Below are positions 26,224 through 34,869 of a stretch of 64,000 nt of DNA, one piece after another. The position numbers and the translations under genes are program-made. This stretch comes from Myxococcales bacterium (lineage in GTDB: Bacteria > Myxococcota_A > Polyangia > Polyangiales > Ga0077539). Every line of letters starts with the position of its first letter. The stretch's first letter is position 1. The notes beneath the pieces are model-generated. The model worked only from the letters and a program-made list of their open reading frames with translations. It did not search any database and had not been told where the DNA came from. The DNA is taken from NCBI GenBank assembly GCA_016793325.1, contig JAEUKI010000087.1:1-64000 (forward strand), read 5' to 3'.

Positions 26224-28941
26224 TCATGGGGCCACATGGCGCCCGCGAACGGGAGGCGTCGATCGCGCGGGGCGCCGCCGCTGGATCATCTTCACCAGCT
26301 CGACGATCGCGAGCGGAAACACAGCGCATCCAGTCACGAGCGCCCAGTCCGCGAGCGTGAGCGGATGCGTTGCGAGCACGCGGCGCAGCGGAGCAAAGTA
26401 CACCGCGCACATCAGCAGGAGCAGACACAGCAACGTCGCCCCCCACAGCCAACGGTTCGACAACAGCCCGCTCGCGAGAGAGCGCGAGCGTGAGCGCGTG
26501 TTGAACGCGTGCAGCACCTGCGCGAACGCGAGGGTCATGAACGCGATGGTGATCGCGTGCCGAAGCCCGACTCCCGTGCGCCCATACGAGCGCATCCCGA
26601 GGTAGAACGCGAAGAGCGAGCTCGCCCCGAGCAGCGCTCCTTGCCAAAGAATGAGCCACGCGAAGCGCGGCGTCATGAGCGGCTCGTTTGGGTCTCGCGG
26701 AGGCGCGGTCATGACATCCGGCGCAGACGGCTCGAGCGCGAGCGCCATCGCAGGAAAGATGTCCGTCACGAGGTTCAGCCACAGGATCTGCAGCACCCCG
26801 AGCGGCAACGGCCAGCCCACCAGCACGGCGACGAACACCGTCACGATCTCGGACAGGTTCGTCGAGAACAAATAGTGAAGAAATCGCTGGATGTTGTGCA
26901 CCACGATGCGCCCCTGCTCGATCGCGCGAACGATCGTCGAGAAGTCGTCGTCCGTGATCACCATGTCCGAGGCCTCCTTGGCGACCTCGGTGCCACGGAT
27001 TCCCATCGCGATGCCGATGTCCGCCTTTCGCAGCGCCGGCGCGTCGTTGACGCCGTCGCCCGTCATCGCGACGACGTGCCCCTCGCGCTGCAACGCGTCC
27101 ACGATGAGCAGCTTGTGCGCAGGAGAAACCCTCGCGAACACGGACGTGCCCGCGACGACCTCGCGCCACCCGTCGGGCGTGAGCCCCTCGAGCGCTCGCG
27201 CGTGCACCGTGCGCAGCGGCGCGCCGCGCTCGTCGACGTCGATCCCGAGCTGGCGTGCGATCTCCGCGGCGGTCTCTTCTTGATCACCGGTAATCATGAC
27301 CGTGCGGAGCCCCGCGCGACGACAGGTCGCGATCGTCTCTTTTGCGCCGTCGCGAAGCGGGTCGATCATCCCGACGAGGCCCACGAACACGAGCTCGCGC
27401 CTCAGGTCCTCCGGTGAATACCCGACTGGCAGCGGCCGGTACGCGAGCGCGAGCACGCGAAGCGCCGAGCTCGCGAGCGCTCCGTTGCGATCGAGCACCT
27501 CGCGCTTTTCGTCCTCGGTCAGCGGCTCGATTGTTCCGTCGCCGAGGGCGCTCTCGCACGCAGCCAGCACGCTCGCGGGCGCGCCCTTTACGTACGCCAC
27601 GAGCGTGCGGTCGCGGCGCTCGTGCACGGTCACCATCACCTTGCGCTCGCTGTCGAACGCGACCTCGGCAACGCGCGGCTCGTCGCGGAGCAGCGCGCTC
27701 CGATCGACCGACGCCTTCTCTGCAGCGACGATGAGCGCGGCCTCCGTTGGATCGCCGAGGACCGACGGCGTCTTCGTCGAGCGGTCCACCTTTGCGTCGT
27801 TGCACAGCGCTCCGATGCGCAGCGCCACGCGCAGCGCGCTCGTGGGTGGAGTGTCGATGGTCGCGTCGATGGGCTCGCTCTCGAGTTCGAAACGACCGTC
27901 CGCAGCGTAGCCCGTCCCCGTGACGTCGATGCGTCGGCCTCCGACGACGTACGCGCGCACGGTCATTTCGTTGCGCGTGAGCGTTCCGGTTTTGTCGGTG
28001 CAGATCACGGTGGTTGATCCGAGCGACTCGACCGCGGGCAGCCGCCGAACCAGCGCGTGCATGCGGGCCATGCGCTGCATTCCGACCGCGAGCGTCATGG
28101 TGGTGACCGCGAGCAGCCCTTCGGGCACGGCGGCGATCGAGAGCGAAACGCCGACCTCCACCATGTGCATCAGGCCAAGACCGCGAAGCCAACCAACGAG
28201 CACGATCACCGCGCAGAGCCCGAGCACCAACACAACCAGCGAGCGGCTCAGCTGGGCGAGCTTCTGCTCGAGCGGGCTCTCTCGGTCGCCCGCGCTCTCG
28301 ACGAGCGCGCCGATTTTGCCCACTTCCGTTCGTACACCTGTCGCAGTGACGGTGAAGCGCCCGCGGCCGTCCGTCACGGCGGTCGCCATGTGAACGGCCC
28401 CGGTTCGGTCGCCGAGAGCGACAGACGTGTCAGTGGCGCCGTCGGTGAATTTCTCGACGGCGGTCGACTCGCCGGTGAGCGCCGACTCGTCGATCAGCAG
28501 CTGTGCCGCTTCCGACACCCTTCCGTCCGCTGGAACGCGGTCGCCCGCTCCGAGCAGCACCACATCACCGACGACGAGCGCCGCTGCGCGCAGTTGCCGC
28601 TCGACCCCGTCGCGCACAACTCTCGCGATGGGGTCGGCCTGCTCGCGGAGCCCTTCGAGCGCGCGAGCGGCCTTCCACTCCGTGAACGCTCCGATCGCGG
28701 CGTTGAGCACGATCACGACGACGATGGCCGCTGCCTGGAGGCGCTCTCCGGTGAACAACGCGAGCGACGAGGCGACGACGAGCAAGAGCACGATCAGGCT
28801 CTTGAACTGGTGCACGACGATCGACAGCAACGAGCGGCTCGAGGCGCGCCCGAGCGAGTTGGGGCCGTCACGCGCGAGCCTCGCGGCCGCCTCGGCGCTC
28901 GAGAGTCCGCGGGCTGAGTCCGTAGGATCGGTGGGCTTCAT
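26224..28941 (-). CDS. P2-type cation-transporting ATPase, 905 aa
   Basis: All P-type ATPase landmarks are present: N-terminal cation-ATPase domain (about residues 12-60), TGES actuator loop (156-159), PEGLL in transmembrane helix 4 (273-277), phosphorylated Asp316 in DKTGTLT, 'VKGAP' in the nucleotide domain and 'MTGDGVNDAP' in the hinge. 'NLVTDIFPAMALALE' in helix 6 fits the P2 (Ca2+/Na+/Mn2+-like) group rather than the heavy-metal P1B group, and there are no N-terminal CxxC metal domains. About ten transmembrane helices are expected. It exports or imports a cation at the cost of ATP; calcium is the likeliest substrate but is inference. The first ATG is used. Confidence 0.93.
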   Translation of the reverse strand: MKPTDPTDSARGLSSAEAAARLARDGPNSLGRASSRSLLSIVVHQFKSLIVLLLVVASSLALFTGERLQAAAIVVVIVLNAAIGAFTEWKAARALEGLREQADPIARVVRDGVERQLRAAALVVGDVVLLGAGDRVPADGRVSEAAQLLIDESALTGESTAVEKFTDGATDTSVALGDRTGAVHMATAVTDGRGRFTVTATGVRTEVGKIGALVESAGDRESPLEQKLAQLSRSLVVLVLGLCAVIVLVGWLRGLGLMHMVEVGVSLSIAAVPEGLLAVTTMTLAVGMQRMARMHALVRRLPAVESLGSTTVICTDKTGTLTRNEMTVRAYVVGGRRIDVTGTGYAADGRFELESEPIDATIDTPPTSALRVALRIGALCNDAKVDRSTKTPSVLGDPTEAALIVAAEKASVDRSALLRDEPRVAEVAFDSERKVMVTVHERRDRTLVAYVKGAPASVLAACESALGDGTIEPLTEDEKREVLDRNGALASSALRVLALAYRPLPVGYSPEDLRRELVFVGLVGMIDPLRDGAKETIATCRRAGLRTVMITGDQEETAAEIARQLGIDVDERGAPLRTVHARALEGLTPDGWREVVAGTSVFARVSPAHKLLIVDALQREGHVVAMTGDGVNDAPALRKADIGIAMGIRGTEVAKEASDMVITDDDFSTIVRAIEQGRIVVHNIQRFLHYLFSTNLSEIVTVFVAVLVGWPLPLGVLQILWLNLVTDIFPAMALALEPSAPDVMTAPPRDPNEPLMTPRFAWLILWQGALLGASSLFAFYLGMRSYGRTGVGLRHAITIAFMTLAFAQVLHAFNTRSRSRSLASGLLSNRWLWGATLLCLLLLMCAVYFAPLRRVLATHPLTLADWALVTGCAVFPLAIVELVKMIQRRRPARSTPPVRGRHVAP

Positions 28942-29622
28942 TGGCTCTCGGAGTTGGTGTTGTTGTCGCGTCGGGCGGCGTTCGCGCAGAGATCGGCCGT
29001 GATGGGCGCGGGAGTGGCTCGAGGCACGAGGCGCTCGACACCGAACAAGCCTCCATCGTCACCGCGCTTCAGCGCGTTCGACGGCGAGCGAGCGCCACGC
29101 GACGCCCAGCGGTCGAGGGGGATCGACCCTTCGCACGCGATTCGAACGACGGATCGCGCGCGTCCCTCGACCCTCGCGCGTGCATCCCCGAGCCTCGACG
29201 ATCGAAGCATCGGTCCGCGAGACGATTGTTTGGTCGTCGAGCAGCCTGCACGAACCGAGCCGCGCGCTTGGTTGAAGCCGTACTGGTCGAGCGCGCCTCC
29301 GTCGCGTTGTCGATCCGATCGGGCATGTTCGGTGCTTGTTGTGCGCGCAGTCTCGCGCACGCTGCTCGGCACGACCGTACGCGGCGCGGACGCGGAGGCT
29401 ATCGATGTTGTGTTTCTCGCGCCTTGTATGCGCGCCCATGCGCGCGCTCATCGTCGTCGGGTTGCGGCCGATTTCGCAGGAGGAACCAACGCCGCGGGGC
29501 TCGGGCTCGACGCGACCGAGCTCTGCACGTTCGAGCGCGAACACAACGGATGCGGTGGCCGATCGAGCACACGCGCGCGCGCCGTCGACGCGCTCGCAGC
29601 CGGCAGGACGGCGAGCGTTCGA
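28942..29622. other. Gap without a supported gene
   Basis: In 681 bp between the divergent ATPase and AI-2E-type permease genes no frame shows normal protein composition; the open frames are Arg/Ser/Pro-rich shadow readings. It should hold the promoters of both genes, but no clear -35/-10 pair is visible. Confidence 0.4.
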
Positions 29623-30705
29623 ATGAGCACCGAAGTGAGCCCACGGACGTCGCTGCGCGTGCTCGTCGTCGCCCTCACGCTCGCTGCGCTGTACGCGTGT
29701 TGGCCGCTCTGGCCCGCGCTCGTGCTCGCCGCGTGGACCGCCACGATCCTTCGGCCGTTGCTAACGCGGATCGAGCGTGTTCTTCCAGGAAGACGTCGTG
29801 CCGCGGGCATGCTGTCGTTGTTGCTGTTCGTGCTGCTGGCGTTGCCCCTCGCGGCGGTCGTGCTCGCGGTGATCTCTGGCGGACAGGATCTCATCCGCGC
29901 AATCCAAGAGTCCTCTTCGGCGAGGACGGCGGTCGTGTCTCTCGCGTCGGCCCCGAGCGGCGCGCCGACGCTTCAGCTGCCGAAGAACCTCGGTGAGGCG
30001 CTCGAGTTCGTTCGTCGCTACGGTGCACAGGGCCTCGGCGTCCTCTCGAACGTCGCTGGCGCTGCGGGCACGGGGTTGGTGGCGGTGTTCATTTACTTTG
30101 CTGGGGCGTACGAGCTCTTGGTCGAGGGGCCGCGGGCGTGGGCGTGGTGCAAGCTGTACTCGCCGCTGCCTGCTGCGCAGCTCGAGCGGTTCGCTGGTGC
30201 GTTTCAGCAGACAGGGCGCGGATTGCTCGTCGGGGTCGGGCTCACGACCGTGACGCAGGGCTTGGTCGCGACGCTGGTGTACGTCGCGCTCGGGGTTCCG
30301 CGTTGGTGGGTGCTCGGGCCGATCACGGGGCTCGTATCCGTGGTTCCCTTCGTCGGCTCGGCGCTCGTGTGGGTCCCGATCAGCGCGGGCCTCGTGGTGT
30401 CTGGGCACCCAATCAAGGGCGGGATTCTTGTGGTGCTCGGCGTCGCGGTGATCGGCGTGATCGACAACCTGCTTCGCCCCATCTTCGCGCGCTACGGCTC
30501 GCTCGAGCTGAACACGTTCTTGCTCTTCGTCGCCCTCTTCGGCGGGATCGCCACCTTCGGCGCGTGGGGCGCGCTCCTCGGTCCTCTGATCGTGCGGCTG
30601 TGGATCGAGGCGGTCGCGATGCGACGCGAGTCCGAGCTCTCGGATCGGCCCGAGGCGCACACGATCAACGACGGTGCTCGATCGCCGGACCGCGCCACAA
30701 CGTGA
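29623..30705 (+). CDS. AI-2E-family transporter (DUF20 permease), 360 aa
   Basis: Hydrophobic segments are arranged as in AI-2E/YhhQ-Tqs-type permeases: two helices at the start (about residues 12-48), one after a basic loop (about 60-86), a soluble coil region (about 90-135), and a C-terminal group of helices (about 140-160 and 200-335) containing 'PRWWVLGPITGLVSVVPFVG' and a conserved 'FGGIATFGAWGALLGPLIV' segment. The family is named after autoinducer export but most members have unknown substrates. The ATG at 29623 begins directly before the first helix; the frame is open upstream without coding character. Confidence 0.9.
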   Translation: MSTEVSPRTSLRVLVVALTLAALYACWPLWPALVLAAWTATILRPLLTRIERVLPGRRRAAGMLSLLLFVLLALPLAAVVLAVISGGQDLIRAIQESSSARTAVVSLASAPSGAPTLQLPKNLGEALEFVRRYGAQGLGVLSNVAGAAGTGLVAVFIYFAGAYELLVEGPRAWAWCKLYSPLPAAQLERFAGAFQQTGRGLLVGVGLTTVTQGLVATLVYVALGVPRWWVLGPITGLVSVVPFVGSALVWVPISAGLVVSGHPIKGGILVVLGVAVIGVIDNLLRPIFARYGSLELNTFLLFVALFGGIATFGAWGALLGPLIVRLWIEAVAMRRESELSDRPEAHTINDGARSPDRATT

Positions 30706-30918
30706 AAGCCAGCGGAAGGACGCGCGCGTGCGGGCCACCCCGAGCAACAAAAACGGCACGCGCTAGCAAGAACGCCACGCTGGGGTTTTTCGAACTTTGC
30801 AGCGCCGGCGCACAGTCATCACGCCCCAGCGCGCGCGAGCCCGTCGAACACCAGCGCAAAACACCCCCCCCGGAGCGAGAAGCCGACCACGATCGCGGCG
30901 GTCTCGGTTGCGCGATCG

Positions 30919-31108
30919 CGACGCCCCGTTGGAAGGACGACACGCATCGAGCCAAATCCTGGGAAATATCCTGGGATCTTTGCGTGGCGTGTCGCCAACG
31001 GAAGGCGTCGCGAAATCAATCGACGCCCCGTTGGAAGGACGACACGCATCGAGCCAAATCCTGGGAAATTTCCCGGGATTATTGCGTGGCGTGTAGCCAA
31101 CGGAAGGC
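30919..31108. repeat. Two tandem copies of an 88-bp imperfect palindrome, period 102 bp
   Basis: Copies lie at 30919-31006 and 31021-31108 and are nearly identical. Each folds back on itself: CCGTTGG near the left end pairs with CCAACGG near the right end, and the middle holds TCCTGGGAAATNTCCNGGGA, itself close to palindromic. The gap between the AI-2E-type gene (ends 30705) and the small protein gene at 31322 is 616 bp and contains no other supported feature. The structure suggests a structured RNA or a duplicated MITE-like element. Confidence 0.8.
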
Positions 31109-31321
31109 GGAGCGGCTCGAGGCGGCGCGCTTGCGTCGGCTCGCTCGAGGATCGCGCCACAGTGACAGCGCGACGAGCGTGGCGCGCTTCGTGCTCGATG
31201 CGATCGGGTCCGCACGCAGGTTGGCGCTCGCGCTCACGCGTCGCGCTGCCGGACGAGCGCGCGACGCCGTTGGCGCCTCGCGACCGCGCGCGGACAACGC
31301 CACTCGAAAGGAACGTGCGCA

Positions 31322-31636
31322 ATGGATTCGAAGGACAGCAGCCACAAGGCCGACGAAGCAGCGGACAAGGCAAAGACCAACGTCGGCAAGCCTGTCGACG
31401 AGGCCAAAGAGGGCTCGCACAAAGCCAGCGACGCTGCCGCGAAGCTCAACGAAGCAGCGCGCAAGGCCCGCACCGACGTCAGCGAGAAGGCCGACAAGGC
31501 CGAGCATCAGCGCTTCGACGGGACGAAGAAGGTCGACCGCGCCGCGACCGAGTCTCCGACCAAGACAGCGCACCCAGTGAGCGAGCCCGCGGACGAGCCT
31601 TCGGACGAGGCGCATACGCTCGAGCGAAAGGCGTAA
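31322..31636 (+). CDS. LEA-like charged amphipathic protein, 104 aa
   Basis: The product is almost entirely Ala, Lys, Asp, Glu, Ser and Thr with no signal peptide or hydrophobic core. Residues about 8-68 follow an 11-residue-like rhythm ('KADEAADKAKTNVGKPVDEAK', 'EAARKARTDVSEKADKAE'), as in late-embryogenesis-abundant or apolipoprotein-like helices; the rest is Pro/Thr/Glu-rich and disordered. Such proteins are usually induced by stress and protect membranes or proteins. An AAAGGA ribosome-binding site precedes the ATG. The next gene downstream encodes a small membrane protein of a stress-associated type. Confidence 0.8.
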   Translation: MDSKDSSHKADEAADKAKTNVGKPVDEAKEGSHKASDAAAKLNEAARKARTDVSEKADKAEHQRFDGTKKVDRAATESPTKTAHPVSEPADEPSDEAHTLERKA

Positions 31637-31753
31637 ACGAACGCCGCGACCGACGTCGTCGGCGTCGAGCACCGCCGAGTCCCGCGCAGCAATCCGACGG
31701 ACGCGTTGGCTACGCGCGAGACGGCGCTCTCGGGAGAATTCGCAGGGGACTTC

Positions 31754-31788
31754 TCGCGGCGCCTCGGACTTCCAACGAGGCGCCGCGA
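31754..31788 (+). promoter_or_regulatory. Very strong hairpin in the leader of the 31813 gene
   Basis: TCGCGGCGCCTCG (31754-31766) and CGAGGCGCCGCGA (31776-31788) are perfect reverse complements, 13 bp around a nine-base loop. It begins 118 bp after the preceding stop codon and ends 24 bp before the next start codon, with the ribosome-binding site GAGGT just past the stem. It could terminate the upstream transcript or regulate translation of the small membrane protein. Confidence 0.55.
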
Positions 31789-31812
31789 ATCACAACCAAC
31801 GAGGTAAATTCC

Positions 31813-31968
31813 ATGCTGAATATTCTGTGGGCGATCGCCGCGATCTTCGTGATCATGTGGGTTCTGGGCTTCTCGATGAACTACCACGGCGGTGGTCTGA
31901 TTCACGTTCTCCTCGTGCTCGCTGTCGTGTCCGTGCTCGTGCGCATCATCCTCGGACGCCGCGCCTGA
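31813..31968 (+). CDS. Lmo0937-family (DUF5670) small membrane protein, 51 aa
   Basis: This short protein has two hydrophobic segments (about residues 2-20 and 31-48) around 'MNYHGGGLIHVLLVLAVV'. This pattern and length are those of the Lmo0937-type membrane proteins, often found with stress genes. A ribosome-binding site GAGGTAA is eight bases upstream of the ATG. The preceding 13-bp hairpin may control it. It sits beside the LEA-like protein gene and near other small stress-type genes at 34868 and 36523. Confidence 0.87.
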   Translation: MLNILWAIAAIFVIMWVLGFSMNYHGGGLIHVLLVLAVVSVLVRIILGRRA

Positions 31969-32007
31969 GCAGCACGAATCAACGAGCGCCCGAGGTCGCA
32001 CCGACGA

Positions 32008-32937
32008 TCACTGGCGCAAGGACTCGGGCCCAACAGCGCCGGCCGACGAGCGACCTCGCTGCGTGGCGAGCGCCTCCGTGCGTATCGCCGCGCGACACTC
32101 CCACGAGAGCGCCCGGGTCCATCGCGCGCACGGCCCGTCGTCGTCGACGCAGTCGCGAAGGTAGTCGCTGCGCGTCCGAGGCGACAGGTTGCGGCCGTTT
32201 TGTCGCACGTCCATGCAGTGGTCGATCGCGCGCTCCATCGTTCGACCCGGGCGTTGCTCGTGGCGCGCGAGGTAGAAGCACTCGCTGAAGTCTCCGAAGC
32301 GATAGGCGCCGAGCCAGCTGCGCACGTAGTCGTTCGGGTCGCTGTCGTCTCGAATTCGTGGGTTGCTCTGGTCTGCCGGGTCTCGCGCGACGTGCGCGAG
32401 CTCGTGCGCGAGCGTGTTGATGAGCGCCCCGCGCGACGGCGCCGTTGCGCGCGGCGCGGAAGACCAGCGGCGCACTTGATACGTCGCGAGCTCGATGCGC
32501 GCAGAGCCATCGGCGAGCAGCGCCGTCGCGGCGGGGCGGTGCCGGTCGTCGATCACGACAGCGATGGCCGCGCGTTCGGCGGCGCGAAGCAGCGCGACGA
32601 AGGCGCCGCCAGAGAGCGCAACGCAGCGCGCGTCGGGCCGAGAAAACCAGGGGCCCGCGCGCTCGATGAGCGCTTCGAACGCCGACGATCGAAGCATGCT
32701 GCACAGCTCGCTCAGCGCCTCTTCGACCGCGCGACGAAGCTCGCGATCGCCGATCCCGTCGACGGCTGTGGCGCGCAAGCACTCGCGTTCGACGCTCGGC
32801 GTGGTGGGGCGCGAGAACGTCATCGATGGGTTCGAAAACGCTCCCGCAGCGCCGCCGTTGAACGTCGCGCCGCCGCCGCACCCGACGGTCGCGAGCAGGC
32901 ACGCCGCGGTGAGGAGCTGCACGTCCGTCGCGATCAC
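32008..32937 (-). CDS. Lipoprotein with HExxH motif, 309 aa
   Basis: A signal peptide ends in TVGC (Cys20) when translation starts at the GTG at 32937. 'LAHELAHVARD' around residues 180-190 is a zinc-metallopeptidase-type HExxH motif. A third ligand cannot be identified with certainty, so peptidase activity is possible but unproven. Several cysteines in the C-terminal third could form disulphides. The start codon overlaps the stop of the upstream gene (GTGA), which implies translational coupling and a joint role with the membrane protein encoded upstream. No family is recognised. Confidence 0.75.
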   Translation of the reverse strand: MIATDVQLLTAACLLATVGCGGGATFNGGAAGAFSNPSMTFSRPTTPSVERECLRATAVDGIGDRELRRAVEEALSELCSMLRSSAFEALIERAGPWFSRPDARCVALSGGAFVALLRAAERAAIAVVIDDRHRPAATALLADGSARIELATYQVRRWSSAPRATAPSRGALINTLAHELAHVARDPADQSNPRIRDDSDPNDYVRSWLGAYRFGDFSECFYLARHEQRPGRTMERAIDHCMDVRQNGRNLSPRTRSDYLRDCVDDDGPCARWTRALSWECRAAIRTEALATQRGRSSAGAVGPESLRQ

Positions 32938-33989
32938 GATGGGACTTCGAGGGCGCTGGGGTCGACCTTTTCCGACGCGCGCTGATCGCGCTGTCGCGCG
33001 CGTCGCAGGAGCACGAAGCGACGCAAGAACCAAAGGCACAGCGCGATGATCGCGAGGACCGCCAGCGAGACCGCGGCGTTGACCATCGACACGCTACGCT
33101 CGGTCAGGTGGTTGAGCGATCCGAGAAACGAAGCGCGTCCTGTGCGCTCTTGCGTGCGCTGCAATTGTGTCATCGCCTCGTTGCTTCCGAGCACTGCTTC
33201 CCGCGCGATCGTTCGGGCGAGCGCTCCCCCGGCCGCGATGTTCTCGGGCGAGGTCAGCGCGTCGCGGAGGGCAGGGGAGAGATCGTGCTGAAAGCCCTCG
33301 ACCATGCCCTTGGTCGCCGCGTGCACAGCGGCGTTGGTGACGCCGATGATCGCACGCTCGAGCGCTCGTTGGTGGCGGTCATCGAGGGCTTCACGAAGCG
33401 CCCCTGCGATCGCGGCCACGAGCATCCTGGTGAAGGCCGGTGAGAGATCTTGCTCGACGCCGCGCGCTCCGCCGAGGACGACGGCTCGCGTGAGCGCAAG
33501 GACGTACGACCTGGAGAGCGCTTGGATTCGTCGTCGACGCTCGGGCTCAGCGAGCGCTGTCAGCGTGACGTCGAGCATTTGTTCGGTGAGCGTAAGCGCT
33601 GCGGCGCGAAGCTCGGGGCTCGCCATCAGGTGTGTGATCCGGCGCTGCGTCTCCCGTTGATCGAGGGTGTCGAGCGTCGCTCGGATCGCGGTCGGCGTCG
33701 CCGAACGAGCGATCTCGCGTGACATCCGAGCGGTGTTGCACCCGACCGCGGCCGTGAGCGCGAGCGACGCGAGCACGAGCGTCGACGCGCGGCCGCGCGG
33801 AGCGCCACCGGCGTCGAGCGAACGGCGACGCGGAGCGGTCTTGCGCCGGCGATGGTCGTCGAATTCGCCCCCGCGGATCACGGCGGTTTTGGTCACGGCG
33901 ACCCGAGCCGCCGCGCTCTGCAAGGCGCGCCGACCCCCGCGGTCTTCGTTCGTGTCGGGATCGGAACAATCGTCGCGGTTCCTAGTCAT
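32934..33989 (-). CDS. Membrane-anchored helical protein with a possible lipobox, 351 aa
   Basis: From the ATG at 33989 the first 67 residues are basic and disordered; a hydrophobic stretch ending in AVGC (Cys84) follows. That suggests the real start may be an alternative codon closer to the signal, because a lipobox this deep is unusual. The middle (about 100-290) is a long series of Ala/Arg/Leu-rich helices, and a single transmembrane helix lies near the C-terminus (about 312-332) before a basic tail. The product overlaps the next gene by four bases. Function unknown; the N-terminus is uncertain. Confidence 0.7.
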   Translation of the reverse strand: MTRNRDDCSDPDTNEDRGGRRALQSAAARVAVTKTAVIRGGEFDDHRRRKTAPRRRSLDAGGAPRGRASTLVLASLALTAAVGCNTARMSREIARSATPTAIRATLDTLDQRETQRRITHLMASPELRAAALTLTEQMLDVTLTALAEPERRRRIQALSRSYVLALTRAVVLGGARGVEQDLSPAFTRMLVAAIAGALREALDDRHQRALERAIIGVTNAAVHAATKGMVEGFQHDLSPALRDALTSPENIAAGGALARTIAREAVLGSNEAMTQLQRTQERTGRASFLGSLNHLTERSVSMVNAAVSLAVLAIIALCLWFLRRFVLLRRARQRDQRASEKVDPSALEVPS

Positions 33990-34144
33990 CACACCGGTCT
34001 CCGTTCTGGACTTCACGGATGCAGGGCGACTCGGCACCAGTCATCGAAGATCCCGAAGTGCTTCAGCGCTGCACGAGGGTGCGGTCACTGACCCGAGCGC
34101 TCACCGCGCGCTCCGAGCGCGACGTCGATCGCGGAGGTCGTCGC

Positions 34145-34633
34145 TCAAGATCCAGACACTCGCGCGTAGACACCCGCGAGCGATCCGCCAGCGATCGTGA
34201 GCGTCTCGCCCGAGAGTTGATACGGCGTGAGACCGACGGGGATCGACGTGACCGAGTCTGGCATCGGCGCGCGGTTGTCCGTTTCGATCGCGCATCCGGT
34301 GCGCTCGAGCGTCGAGGAGCCGCCGCTCGAGACCGTGAAGCTCATCCCTTGCGCGCCGCGCGCGGTCGAAAACCGCTGGCCCGTCACGCGTCGAATGGCA
34401 GTGCATCGGGGATAGACCGCGGTGGCAGGGAGCGACTGTCGGCTGTCGACCAACGTGATCGACAGATCGGCTCCGAACGTGATGGCCATGCCACAGGACT
34501 GAATGTCCATCGGCATCGTCGTGGAGCCGAAGCAGTTGGTGTTGCTCCACGTTCCGGTTAACGGATCGTCGGGGCCGTTTGTGGCGCAGCCGGCTGCAAG
34601 AACGAGAACGAGCGCGAGCTTTCGATGAAACAT
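34145..34633 (-). CDS. Predicted secreted lipoprotein, 162 aa
   Basis: The signal peptide ends in LAAGC (Cys16). The mature part has six or more cysteines and a beta-rich region with no family match I recognise. The ATG at 34633 is preferred over the GTG at 34642 because it has the better spaced ribosome-binding site (AGAAGG eight bases upstream). A strong hairpin lies just upstream of that site. Confidence 0.8.
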   Translation of the reverse strand: MFHRKLALVLVLAAGCATNGPDDPLTGTWSNTNCFGSTTMPMDIQSCGMAITFGADLSITLVDSRQSLPATAVYPRCTAIRRVTGQRFSTARGAQGMSFTVSSGGSSTLERTGCAIETDNRAPMPDSVTSIPVGLTPYQLSGETLTIAGGSLAGVYARVSGS

Positions 34634-34648
34634 AGACGTCACCTTCTT

Positions 34649-34671
34649 GTGGCGCTCATCGTGAGCGCCAC
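34649..34671 (-). promoter_or_regulatory. Leader hairpin directly before the ribosome-binding site of the 34633 gene
   Basis: GTGGCGCTCA (34649-34658) and TGAGCGCCAC (34662-34671) form a perfect ten-pair stem with a three-base loop. On the minus strand it is followed immediately by AAGAAGG and the start codon, so in the RNA it would sit against the ribosome-binding site. Such a structure could regulate translation or stabilise the transcript. Confidence 0.5.
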
Positions 34672-34817
34672 GTGGTGTGAAGAGCTGTTGCGAAGGGGCG
34701 ATCGTCGGGCGATCGCGCAGGGATCGACGGGGCGTCGCTGTCGTGCGCGGGTGATGCCGCGCCTGGGACGGGCATCGAAGATGACCGGAGCGGATCAGCG
34801 CGGTCTAAATCCAGTCC

Positions 34818-34869
34818 AAACCAATGCCGCGGAGAGAGAACACTCCGACGACCGTCTCGGTATTGGTTT
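34818..34869 (-). terminator. Hairpin at the 3' end of the 34868-35428 gene
   Basis: AAACCAATGCCG (34818-34829) and CGGTATTGGTTT (34858-34869) pair at 11 of 12 positions around a 28-base loop. The right arm overlaps the stop codon of the minus-strand gene, so on that strand the structure follows it directly. It could end that transcript. Confidence 0.45.

Noticed and set aside
28954..29622. N-terminal extension of the AI-2E-type permease
   Set aside because: The 223 extra codons are Arg/Ser/Ala-rich and not protein-like; the first transmembrane helix follows the ATG at 29623 directly.
30819..31373. A protein with a 34-codon repeat on the minus strand
   Set aside because: The repeat is explained by the DNA palindrome; the rest of the frame is Arg/Ser-rich and has no ribosome-binding site.
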